This document shows, piece after piece, positions 43,601 to 51,681 of a DNA stretch of 64,000 nucleotides (its first letter is position 1; each line of letters begins with the position of its first letter). Made by a program: the position numbers and the translations under genes. The notes beneath the pieces are model-generated. The model searched no databases, had not been told where the DNA came from, and worked only from the letters and a program-made list of their open reading frames with translations. The DNA is from Polaribacter reichenbachii (GTDB lineage Bacteria; Bacteroidota; Bacteroidia; Flavobacteriales; Flavobacteriaceae), in contig NZ_CP019419.1 in assembly GCF_001975665.1 (NCBI RefSeq), positions 3,455,501-3,519,500 on the forward strand, given 5' to 3'.

Positions 43601-45022
43601 TTACCTATAACTTCTTGGCCCTAGAAAATTTGTATCTGTTGTTTCTATTAATTTATCGCCACTAAAAACACCAATTTCAATATCTATATTATCGTCTTTT
43701 AAGACGGATGCATTTAGTTCTATAAATAAAGTACCTTCGGCTAAACCTTGTTTTGGCACTACAAAATTATGATTAGAAACCAATTTTATTTCGCCTTTAT
43801 GAGATAAAATTTTATAACTAACATCCTCTATATCTTTTGTGGTTTTATTAATTACCTTGTATGTATACACATTACTGATAATATTATTTTCTTTGTGTTC
43901 GTATAGTTGACCTGGCAACCTTAAAATAGTAGCTTCTACATTATTTCTTAAAAATAACATTCCCACTAAAATACCCACTAAAATGAATAAAACTGCTGAA
44001 TAACCTTTTATTCTTGCACTAAACTGAAAAGGCTTATTCTCTGCAATATTTTCTTCGCTTGCGTACCTAATTAAACCTTTAGGTAAATTGATGCTTTCCA
44101 TAATATGGTCGCACTCATCGATACAAGCTGTACAGTTTACACATTCTAATTGTGTACCGTTTCTAATATCGATATTTGTTGGACAAACAACCACACATTG
44201 TTTACAATCGATACAATCTCCTTTACCTAAAGCTTCTCTATCTTCGTTTTTCTTAAATTTAGATCGACCTTGTTCTCTTTCTCCTCGTTTATAATCGTAA
44301 GCAACATTAATGGTTTTATTGTCTAATAAAACACCTTGCAACCTACCATAAGGACAAGCTATAATACAAACTTGTTCTCTAAACCAAGCGAAAATAAAAT
44401 AGAAAACTCCAGTAAAAATTAATAAAGATATTAATGTACTAACATTATCTAAAGGATTACCAGTTATGTAACTAATTACGGTATCTCCGCCAATTAAATA
44501 AGCTAAAAAAACATTGGCAATTATAAAAGAAATTACAAAAAACAAAAACCATTTTAGTACTCTTTTTCTAATTTTTTCAGCATTCCAAGGTTGTTTTTCT
44601 AAACGGATTTGTTTTCCTCTATCACCATCAATCCAATACTCTATTTTTCTAAAAACCATTTCCATAAAAATGGTTTGAGGGCAAATCCATCCGCAGAACA
44701 AGCGGCCAAAAACTACTGTAAATAATATTACAAATACAACACCAGTAATCATTGAAATTACTAGAAGATGAAAATCTTGTGGCCAAAAAGGAAATCCGAA
44801 GATATTAAAACGACGTTCTAAAACATTAAATAGTAAAAACTGATTGCCATTTATTTTGATAAAAGGTGCCAATAATAAGAACGCTAATAAAAAGTAACTT
44901 ACATAACTTCTGTATTTATAAAACTTTCCACTAGGTTTTTTCGGAAAAACCCAAGAACGCTTTCCTTCTTCGTTTATAGTACCAATACTATCTCTAAATT
45001 GTTCGTTCTTTGGCTCTTCCAT
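43601..45022 (-). CDS. ccoG: Cytochrome c oxidase accessory protein CcoG
   Basis: 473 residues. Membrane helices alternate with GRLFCGWICPQTIFMEMVFR and EQVCIIACPYGRLQGVLLD. Two 4Fe-4S clusters are indicated by CIDCKQCVVVCPTNIDIRNG and ECVNCTACIDECD. A C-terminal immunoglobulin-like domain faces the periplasm. CcoG reduces Cu(II) for cbb3 assembly. A 17-bp hairpin (CTATCAA-TTT-TTGATAG, 45056-45072) lies in the 136-bp gap before its start and might tune expression relative to ccoP. Confidence 0.95.
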   Translation of the reverse strand: MEEPKNEQFRDSIGTINEEGKRSWVFPKKPSGKFYKYRSYVSYFLLAFLLLAPFIKINGNQFLLFNVLERRFNIFGFPFWPQDFHLLVISMITGVVFVILFTVVFGRLFCGWICPQTIFMEMVFRKIEYWIDGDRGKQIRLEKQPWNAEKIRKRVLKWFLFFVISFIIANVFLAYLIGGDTVISYITGNPLDNVSTLISLLIFTGVFYFIFAWFREQVCIIACPYGRLQGVLLDNKTINVAYDYKRGEREQGRSKFKKNEDREALGKGDCIDCKQCVVVCPTNIDIRNGTQLECVNCTACIDECDHIMESINLPKGLIRYASEENIAENKPFQFSARIKGYSAVLFILVGILVGMLFLRNNVEATILRLPGQLYEHKENNIISNVYTYKVINKTTKDIEDVSYKILSHKGEIKLVSNHNFVVPKQGLAEGTLFIELNASVLKDDNIDIEIGVFSGDKLIETTDTNFLGPRSYR

Positions 45023-45158
45023 TCTAACTATTACTAACGCTCTTTTACTTTTTATCTATCAATTTTTGATAGGTTTCTTATCATATTTTAATTTTTAAAA
45101 ATGAAAATCAGAATAGATTACAATCTGAATATGAAGATTAAAAATTATTATTTACTAA

Positions 45159-46016
45159 CTATTCTCCTTCCCAAATTTCACCTTGTGGCGCTTTTGGTTT
45201 TGCGGGTGTTGTTCCTTGAAGAGATAGCACATAACTTGCAACTTTAGCAATATCTTCTGCTTTTATTGTTTTGTTCCAAGCAATCATACCTTTACCATCT
45301 CTACCACCTTTAGAAACTGTGTTAAAAACGTTTTTAATTCCGCCTCCAAGAATCCAATATTCATCTGTTAAATTAGGTCCAATAGAGCCTCCACCATCAG
45401 CTAAGTGACAAGAAGCACAGTTTAAATTAAATACAGCTTTACCTCTTTTTAAATCTTTTTCATCTGTTAAAAGCTCTAAATTTGCCACATCAAAAACATC
45501 TGGAGACGTTGCTTTGTACATATCTATTTCCATTCTAGCTTCTGCAACTGCTTTTTGGTATTCCATTTCTGGAGTATCGCCACCCATAATATGAAAACGT
45601 ACCAAATAAACCACTGCAAATATAATTGTGGCATAGAACATGTACACCCACCACGGCGGTAGTGAATTGTCTAATTCTTTAATTCCGTCGTAATTATGAT
45701 CTAAAATAATTTCTTCTTCTTGTTCTATTGCTTTTGCTTTAGTCCAAGATTTTATTAGCTTTTTTATCCAAAGATTTGGTTCTTCTGGTACAATACCATC
45801 TTTTTCGTTTTGTAATTCTTTAGCTTTTGTAATTGCTAAAACATTTACATATTCTTTTAAAACCAAGACTAAAATAAAACCGATTAAAGCCAACCAAACT
45901 AATGGATTTTCTAAAAAATTTAGTGGCTTTTCATAAGCCATAAAAGACTTTAGAAGTGCAAAAAATGTAATTATTACAAATAATATATAAACTGTAGATT
46001 GAATCTTTTTTCTCAT
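45159..46016 (-). CDS. ccoP: cbb3 oxidase subunit III, CcoP (mono-haem)
   Basis: 285 residues. Two transmembrane segments are visible: about 8-25 plus 37-60, and 122-142 with the CcoP signature NSLPPWWVYMFYATI, followed by a periplasmic cytochrome c domain with C200-ASC203-H204 and a likely axial Met near GMIAWNKT. Only one CxxCH is present, where the proteobacterial CcoP has two, which is common in Bacteroidota. It carries electrons to the catalytic subunit. It is 12 bp after ccoQ. Confidence 0.93.
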   Translation of the reverse strand: MRKKIQSTVYILFVIITFFALLKSFMAYEKPLNFLENPLVWLALIGFILVLVLKEYVNVLAITKAKELQNEKDGIVPEEPNLWIKKLIKSWTKAKAIEQEEEIILDHNYDGIKELDNSLPPWWVYMFYATIIFAVVYLVRFHIMGGDTPEMEYQKAVAEARMEIDMYKATSPDVFDVANLELLTDEKDLKRGKAVFNLNCASCHLADGGGSIGPNLTDEYWILGGGIKNVFNTVSKGGRDGKGMIAWNKTIKAEDIAKVASYVLSLQGTTPAKPKAPQGEIWEGE

Positions 46017-46028
46017 TTCAATTGTTTT

Positions 46029-46196
46029 TTAGTGATCTAAAGGGATGTTACTTACCTTGTTTATATATTCTTTTTTTGCTGTAAAAACCCACCAAAATAA
46101 GGCTACAAAAAAAGTAAAGAAGATAATTAAGGATATTAATGGATATATTTCTATACCAGTAATACTTTCCATATGGTTTTTTACAAATTTTAGCAT
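46029..46196 (-). CDS. ccoQ: cbb3 oxidase small subunit CcoQ/FixQ
   Basis: 55 residues from the ATG at 46196: a short N-terminus, one transmembrane helix (ISLIIFFTFFVALFWWVF-like segment) and a charged tail (TAKKEYINKVSNIPLDH). Size, topology and position between ccoNO (4 bp upstream) and ccoP (12 bp downstream) are those of CcoQ, which stabilises the complex. It is short and easily missed, but its place in the operon makes it secure. Confidence 0.85.
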   Translation of the reverse strand: MLKFVKNHMESITGIEIYPLISLIIFFTFFVALFWWVFTAKKEYINKVSNIPLDH

Positions 46197-46200
46197 AATC

Positions 46201-48396
46201 TTATTTTTTAGAAATTTGTTGTTCGTCTTTTACTTTAATATCTGTACCTAATCTTTGTAGATAAGCAATAAGAGCAACAATTTCTCTATCTTTCATTTCT
46301 ACAAATTCTTGTCCATTATCTTTTGCATATTTTTTGTCTGCTTCATAAGTTTTAGCAAAATCAGGATCTTGATATAAATTCTCTTCAATCAATTTTCCTT
46401 GTGCATCCATTAAAGCTTGTGCATTTTCAATTTCTTCATCAGTATAAGGAACACCTAATGTAACCATAGCTTTCATTTTACCTTCTGTAGATGATTTATC
46501 TAGCTCACTATGCACCAACCATTTATAAGATGGCATAATAGAACCTGGTGATGTACTTTGTGGATCATACATATGGTTTAAGTGCCAGCTATCTGAATAT
46601 TTTGCACCTATTCTATGTAAATCTGGCCCTGTACGTTTAGAACCCCATAAAAATGGATGATCGTAAACATATTCACCTGCTTTAGAATACTCACCATAAC
46701 GTTCTACTTCACTTCTAAAAGGGCGAATCATTTGTGAATGACAACCCACACAACCTTCTCGTATATAAAGATCTCTACCTTCTAATTCTAATGGCGAATA
46801 TGGTTTTACACTACTAATTGTTGGTATATTAGACTTTACTAATAAAGTTGGTATTATCTGTACAACACCACCAATTAATATGGCAATTGTTGCATAAATT
46901 GTTAATTTAATTGGTTTTCTTTCTAACCAAGTGTGGTAACCTTCTCCTTTAGTTCTGTACTTAGATACTTTAGTTAACGCTGCAGCTTCTGCTAATTCGT
47001 CTTCTACTCCACTACCTTGTTTAACAGTTTTTACAACATTATACAACATAACAATTGCACCAATTATAAACATTGTACCACCAATAGCACGCATCCAATA
47101 CATTGGTATAATTTCATTTACAGTTTCTAAGAAGTTACCGTAAGTTAAAGAACCATCAGGATTAAATTGTTTCCACATAGAAGCTTGTACAAAACCTGCT
47201 ACATACATTGGTAATGCATATAAAATGATACCTAAAGTTCCTATCCAGAAATGGAAGTTCGCTAACTTTGTTGAGAATAAAGTCGTCTTAAACATTCTAG
47301 GTATTAACCAATACAACATACCAAATGTTAAGAAACCATTCCAAGCTAAAGCACCAACGTGTACGTGAGCAATAATCCAATCAGAAAAGTGAGCAATTGC
47401 ATTTACATTTTTAAGAGATAACATTGGCCCCTCAAAAGTTGCCATACCATAACCAGTAATTGCGACAACCATAAATTTTAAAACAGGATCTGTTCTTACT
47501 TTATCCCAAGCACCTCTTAATGTTAATAATCCGTTTATCATACCACCCCAAGATGGCGCAATTAACATTACAGAAAAAGCAACCCCTAAATTCTGAGCCC
47601 AGTTTGGTAATGCTGTATATAATAAGTGGTGAGGTCCTGCCCAAATGTAAATAAAGATTAAAGACCAAAAATGCACGATAGATAATCGATAAGAATAAAC
47701 AGGTCTGTTTGCTGCTTTAGGTACAAAATAATACATTAAACCTAAAAATGGAGTAGTTAAGAAAAATGCAACTGCATTATGACCATACCACCATTGTACT
47801 AAGGCATCTTGCACACCTGCGTAAACAGAGTAACTTTTAAATAAACTTACTGGTAATTCTAAACTATTAAAAATATGTAAAACTGCAACTGTTACAAAAG
47901 TTCCTAAATAGAACCAAATAGCAACATATAAATGACGTTGTCTTCTTTGTAAAATTGTCCAAATCATATTTACACCAAAAGCGACCCAAACTAAAGCGAT
48001 AGCAATATCTATTGGCCACTCTAATTCTGCATATTCTTTTGATGTTGAATAACCTAATGGTAATGTAATGGCTGCAGCAACAATAATAGATTGCCATCCC
48101 CAGAAATTAAAATTACTTAAAAAGTTACTTGCCATTCTGGCTTTTAATAACCTTTGTAGAGAGTAATAAACCCCAGCAAATATTGCATTACCAACAAAAG
48201 CAAAAATTACAGCATTAGTATGTAATGGTCTTAAACGACCAAAACTTAACCAAGAAATTCCTTCTGTTAAATTTGGGAATAAAAACATAAAGGCCAAAAG
48301 TAAACCTACACTAAAACCCACTATACCCCACAGAAGTGTAGCGTAGATAAACTTCTTGACGATCTTGTTGTCATAATAGAATTGTTGCATTTCCAT
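46201..48396 (-). CDS. ccoNO: Fused cbb3 oxidase subunits I and II (CcoN-CcoO)
   Basis: 731 residues. Residues 1 to about 460 are CcoN with about 12 helices: H59 (RPLHTNAV) for the low-spin haem, H206 (WYGHNAV) and H256/H257 (AGPHHLLY) for CuB, and H344/H346 (HVHVGALAWNG) for the haems. Residues about 500-731 are CcoO: one anchor helix (TIAILIGGVVQIIPTLL) and a periplasmic cytochrome c with C549-VGC552-H553 followed by SQMIRPFRSEVERYGEYS. The fusion is the usual state in Bacteroidota. It is the catalytic core of a high-affinity terminal oxidase that reduces O2 and pumps protons. Confidence 0.96.
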   Translation of the reverse strand: MEMQQFYYDNKIVKKFIYATLLWGIVGFSVGLLLAFMFLFPNLTEGISWLSFGRLRPLHTNAVIFAFVGNAIFAGVYYSLQRLLKARMASNFLSNFNFWGWQSIIVAAAITLPLGYSTSKEYAELEWPIDIAIALVWVAFGVNMIWTILQRRQRHLYVAIWFYLGTFVTVAVLHIFNSLELPVSLFKSYSVYAGVQDALVQWWYGHNAVAFFLTTPFLGLMYYFVPKAANRPVYSYRLSIVHFWSLIFIYIWAGPHHLLYTALPNWAQNLGVAFSVMLIAPSWGGMINGLLTLRGAWDKVRTDPVLKFMVVAITGYGMATFEGPMLSLKNVNAIAHFSDWIIAHVHVGALAWNGFLTFGMLYWLIPRMFKTTLFSTKLANFHFWIGTLGIILYALPMYVAGFVQASMWKQFNPDGSLTYGNFLETVNEIIPMYWMRAIGGTMFIIGAIVMLYNVVKTVKQGSGVEDELAEAAALTKVSKYRTKGEGYHTWLERKPIKLTIYATIAILIGGVVQIIPTLLVKSNIPTISSVKPYSPLELEGRDLYIREGCVGCHSQMIRPFRSEVERYGEYSKAGEYVYDHPFLWGSKRTGPDLHRIGAKYSDSWHLNHMYDPQSTSPGSIMPSYKWLVHSELDKSSTEGKMKAMVTLGVPYTDEEIENAQALMDAQGKLIEENLYQDPDFAKTYEADKKYAKDNGQEFVEMKDREIVALIAYLQRLGTDIKVKDEQQISKK

Positions 48397-48426
48397 AAAT
48401 TGTTCTTTAAAGTCTAATTAATTTTT

Positions 48427-48585
48427 TTATTGTTTTTCTTTTACAAGCTCATCATCAAACAGCATTCTAACTGAAGGTGTATATGAATCATCATACTGAC
48501 CTTTTTTAACTGAATAAATAAATGCGATAAAGAATACAATTGCCACTAAAATACTTAGTGCTAGTAGTAGGTATATTACGCTCAT
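48427..48585 (-). CDS. ccoS: cbb3 oxidase assembly protein CcoS
   Basis: 52 residues from the ATG at 48585. A transmembrane helix (YLLLALSILVAIVFFIAFIYSV) is followed by KKGQYDDSYTPSVRMLFDDE, the typical CcoS pattern of a GQYDD-like segment after the helix. CcoS is needed for cofactor insertion into CcoN. It is first in the oxidase operon, 30 bp before ccoNO, with an FNR-like promoter just upstream. Confidence 0.88.
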   Translation of the reverse strand: MSVIYLLLALSILVAIVFFIAFIYSVKKGQYDDSYTPSVRMLFDDELVKEKQ

Positions 48586-48608
48586 ATCTTGCCTGATAAT
48601 TGATATGA

Positions 48609-48651
48609 CAAAAATAGTTTTGTGTATTTTTTTAAAATATGACTTTTATCA
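48609..48651 (-). promoter_or_regulatory. FNR-like box and promoter of the cbb3 oxidase operon
   Basis: TGAC-TTTT-ATCA at 48640-48651 resembles the FNR half-sites TTGAT-N4-ATCAA. On the minus strand a -7 element TATTTTTG (48616-48609) follows. The box centre lies 29 bp above the start of the -7 element, near -41.5, the class II activation position. Exactly 27 bp separate the box from the TTTG, the same as at ccoI. Confidence 0.65.
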
Positions 48652-48670
48652 TATTCCTTTTTTTTTCACA

Positions 48671-48709
48671 AAAAAAAACATCATACCAACTAGGTATGAT
48701 GTTTTTTTT
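48671..48709 (-). terminator. Strong terminator of the ccoI-deoC-deoD-hemN operon
   Basis: AAAAAAAACATCATACC (48671-48687) pairs perfectly over 17 bp with GGTATGATGTTTTTTTT (48693-48709) around AACTA. It is bounded by A and T runs on both sides, so it can work in both directions. It lies between the hemN/small-ORF end and the FNR-like oxidase promoter, insulating the two. Confidence 0.85.
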
Positions 48710-48750
48710 GTTTTTAAAATTACATTCTATTTAGAAAGCTAAATGCCTAT

Positions 48751-48870
48751 CTAAATTGAGCCAAAAATAAATGTGATGCTTAAGATAAAGATGGATACTT
48801 TTACTAGTGCACCAGATAATTTTCGAAGTAAAATTAAAGTTCTTAGGTAATCTATTCGGTTACTTTTCAT
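48751..48870 (-). CDS. Putative small membrane protein downstream of hemN
   Basis: 39 residues from the ATG at 48870 to TAG at 48751: a basic N-terminus (MKSNRIDYLRTLILLRKL) and one hydrophobic helix (GALVKVSIFILSITFIFGSI). It begins 72 bp after the hemN stop and ends 42 bp before the terminator stem, so it would be the last gene of the operon. Small single-helix proteins often accompany respiratory complexes. Nothing but frame, composition and position supports it. The 357-bp gap 48586-48942 otherwise holds only the promoter and terminator. Confidence 0.35.
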   Translation of the reverse strand: MKSNRIDYLRTLILLRKLSGALVKVSIFILSITFIFGSI

Positions 48871-48942
48871 TGTGGGGGAATTTTAAGTTGATATAAATTT
48901 AAGAATTTTAAACTTTACAACAAAACAAATGCCCCTCTTTTT

Positions 48943-50310
48943 TTAAATTGTCATAGAAAATAACTTTCCCTTAACCTTTTGTTTAAATAGTTTTTTGTCA
49001 AAAGCCATACAAATATTACGTACAAATGGCCTTGCTTTTTGCGGTACAGTTATAGAATTATCGTTAATAATTACTAATCCATCTTTTTCTAAAGGCGCCA
49101 ATAATTCTAAATGTTCTTGTATATTTTCTATTTTTATAGATTCATCTTGCCAAGAAGTATAAAAATTACACATAATATTTAAGATGTGCTTTCTGATTAT
49201 TTCATCTTCATTTGATAAAATATGACCTCGAAAAACCGGAATTTCTCCAGCATTTACAATTTCTTGATACTCTTTTACTGTTTTTACATTTTGTGCAAAT
49301 CCGTACCAAGAATCAGAAATGGCAGACATCCCTAAACCAATCATTAACTGAGTTTTGTTTGATGTATACCCCATAAAATTTCGATGCAACGTTTTATTTA
49401 TTGTGGCTTTGTATAAACTATCTGTCTTTAATGCAAAATGATCCATACCAATTTCTTCATAACCTAAATCAGTAAAAAGTTGTTTCCCAATTTCATAAAG
49501 CTGTCTTTTTTCATCGTCTTTTGGTAAATCATTTTCGTTAAAACCTCTTTGCCCAACACCTTTTACCCAAGGCACGTGTGCATAGCTGTAAAAAGAAATT
49601 CTATCTGGCTGTAATTCTTTGGTTTTATTTATGGTATAAATTACATTTTCTTTTGTTTGATGTGGTAAACCGAAAATTAAATCGTGACTAACAGAAGTGT
49701 ATCCAATTTCTCTTGCCCAATTTGTAACTTGAGCTACAGCTTCAAAAGGTTGTACTCTATGAATTGCCTTTTGTACTTTTTCGTTATAATCTTGCACACC
49801 AAAACTTACTCTTGTAAAACCACAATTGTATAAAGTTTTTAATTGCGCTTTAGTTGTGTTGCTTGGATGCCCTTCAAAACTAAATTCGGCTTCAGAGTGT
49901 TTTTCTGAGTTTGCGAAAATTCCGTCTAATAAATACTCTAAATTTTCTTCTGAAAAAAAAGTTGGAGTTCCTCCTCCTAAATGCAATTCTTTAACAATTG
50001 GTACTTCATTTAACAAATCGACATACAATTGCCATTCCTTTAAAACAGCATTTATATAATCTTCTTCTACTTCGTGTCTTTTGGTAATGTGTTTATGACA
50101 AGCACAAAACGTGCATAAACTCTCGCAAAATGGCAAATGAATGTATAAACTAATACCTTCTTTTTGATTACTTTCTACAAATGATTTTTTAAAACTGTTA
50201 ATCCATTTTTGTTTTGTGAAACTATTCTCATCCCAAAAAGGCACAGTAGGATAACTTGTATATCTTGGCCCAGGAATGTTATATTTTTGAATTAAAGATT
50301 TTGTTTTCAT
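48943..50310 (-). CDS. hemN: Oxygen-independent coproporphyrinogen III oxidase
   Basis: 455 residues. The radical-SAM cluster motif is C62-x3-C66-x2-C69 plus C71 (HLPFCESLCTFCACHK). LHLGGGTPTFF and the HemN-specific TSYPTVPFWDE near the N-terminus, with a C-terminal HemN domain, complete the match. It converts coproporphyrinogen III to protoporphyrinogen IX without O2 and so supplies haem under low oxygen. It is 5 bp after deoD in the ccoI operon and would be induced with the oxidase by the same FNR-type signal. Confidence 0.95.
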   Translation of the reverse strand: MKTKSLIQKYNIPGPRYTSYPTVPFWDENSFTKQKWINSFKKSFVESNQKEGISLYIHLPFCESLCTFCACHKHITKRHEVEEDYINAVLKEWQLYVDLLNEVPIVKELHLGGGTPTFFSEENLEYLLDGIFANSEKHSEAEFSFEGHPSNTTKAQLKTLYNCGFTRVSFGVQDYNEKVQKAIHRVQPFEAVAQVTNWAREIGYTSVSHDLIFGLPHQTKENVIYTINKTKELQPDRISFYSYAHVPWVKGVGQRGFNENDLPKDDEKRQLYEIGKQLFTDLGYEEIGMDHFALKTDSLYKATINKTLHRNFMGYTSNKTQLMIGLGMSAISDSWYGFAQNVKTVKEYQEIVNAGEIPVFRGHILSNEDEIIRKHILNIMCNFYTSWQDESIKIENIQEHLELLAPLEKDGLVIINDNSITVPQKARPFVRNICMAFDKKLFKQKVKGKLFSMTI

Positions 50311-50315
50311 AGTAT

Positions 50316-51014
50316 TTATGTAAGTTCTATTGCAATTTCTATCATCTCATTAAAAGTATGTTCTCTTTCTTCTGCTGTGGTTCTTTCTTTAGTTACCAAG
50401 CTATCCGAAATTGTTAAAATTGAGAGTGCATTTACATTATGTTTTGCTGCAACTGTGTATAAACCAGAAGTTTCCATTTCTACGCATAAAATTCCGTAAT
50501 CTGCCCATTTTTTATAACTCTCAAAATCATCAGCATAAAACTCATCAGAACTTAAAACACCACCTGCTTTTACAGGTATATTTTTTTTATCAGCAATTTC
50601 TATAGCTTTTTTAAATAATTTAAAACTTGCTGTTGGCGCAAAATCTGCACCATTAAAACGAATTGTATTTAACCCAGAATTTGTTGAGGCAGACATTGCA
50701 ATTACAATATCTCTAATTGCAACTTCTTTTTGATAAGAACCTGCAGAACCCACTCTAATTAAATTTTTAACACCATAATCATTGATTAATTCGTGTGTAT
50801 AAATTAATGTTGATGGTATCCCCATTCCTGTACCTTGTACCGAGATTTTTTTGCCATTATAAGTACCTGTAAAACCTAACATACCACGAACATCATTGTA
50901 CAAAAAAACATCATCTAAAAAAGTATCTGCAATCCATTTTGCTCTTAAAGGATCTCCCGGTAACAAAACTGTTTCTGCTATTTCTCCTTTTTTTGCTCCT
51001 ATGTGTACACTCAT
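50316..51014 (-). CDS. deoD: Purine-nucleoside phosphorylase (DeoD type)
   Basis: 232 residues. [42 protein letters not shown] and the active-site [15 protein letters not shown] with SDSL are DeoD hallmarks. It cleaves purine nucleosides with phosphate to base and ribose-1-phosphate in the cytosol. It sits between deoC (1 bp upstream) and hemN (5 bp downstream). A salvage pair inside a respiratory operon is unusual. Confidence 0.94.
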   Translation of the reverse strand: MSVHIGAKKGEIAETVLLPGDPLRAKWIADTFLDDVFLYNDVRGMLGFTGTYNGKKISVQGTGMGIPSTLIYTHELINDYGVKNLIRVGSAGSYQKEVAIRDIVIAMSASTNSGLNTIRFNGADFAPTASFKLFKKAIEIADKKNIPVKAGGVLSSDEFYADDFESYKKWADYGILCVEMETSGLYTVAAKHNVNALSILTISDSLVTKERTTAEEREHTFNEMIEIAIELT

Positions 51015-51015
51015 A

Positions 51016-51681
51016 TTAATATGTATTTTTATCTGATGTTCCTTTGGTAACCAATAAAACTCCAGAAGAAGTTCCTAAACGAGTTGCACCTAACTCAATA
51101 TATTTTTCTGCGATTTCTATGCTTTTAATTCCGCCAGAAGCTTTAATCTGTGCTTTATCTTTTACAACTGATTTCATTAATTCTACATGTTCTAATGTTG
51201 CTCCGTTTGTACCAAAACCAGTAGAAGTTTTTACAAAATCTGCACCTGCGTTTACCGCCAATTCGCAAGCTTTTTCTATTTGATTATTGGTTAAATAACA
51301 GGTTTCTAAAATTACTTTTAAAACATTATTACCAATTGCTTCTTTAATTTCTTGAATTTCATTCTGTACATATTCGAATTCATTGTTTAGCAATTTACCT
51401 ACATTTAAAACCATATCAATTTCTGATGCTCCATTTTCTATAGAGTTTTTAGCTTCAAAAACTTTAGCTTTGGTAGTCATTGCTCCTAGAGGAAAACCAA
51501 TTACAGCAGCAATTTTAACATCTGTATTCTTTAAATTTTGCTGCACTACATCTACATAACAGCCATTTACACAAACTGCATAAAAATTATACTGTTTTGC
51601 TTCTTCACAAGTTTTGATAATTTCATTTTTTGTGGCTGTAGCTTTTAATAATGTATGATCTATATATTTATTTATTTGCAT
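51016..51681 (-). CDS. deoC: Deoxyribose-phosphate aldolase
   Basis: 221 residues. [11 protein letters not shown], the catalytic D89 region ([11 protein letters not shown]), the Schiff-base lysine K151 in [15 protein letters not shown] and KASGGIKS identify DeoC. It splits deoxyribose-5-phosphate to acetaldehyde and glyceraldehyde-3-phosphate. Its start overlaps the copper-ATPase 3' end by 14 bp, so translation is coupled. With deoD it forms the core of deoxynucleoside catabolism. Confidence 0.95.
   Translation of the reverse strand: MQINKYIDHTLLKATATKNEIIKTCEEAKQYNFYAVCVNGCYVDVVQQNLKNTDVKIAAVIGFPLGAMTTKAKVFEAKNSIENGASEIDMVLNVGKLLNNEFEYVQNEIQEIKEAIGNNVLKVILETCYLTNNQIEKACELAVNAGADFVKTSTGFGTNGATLEHVELMKSVVKDKAQIKASGGIKSIEIAEKYIELGATRLGTSSGVLLVTKGTSDKNTY

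Noticed and set aside
45056..45072. FNR box before ccoG
   Set aside because: The palindrome CTATCAA-TTT-TTGATAG has the half-sites inverted relative to TGA-N6-TCA and is better read as a hairpin.
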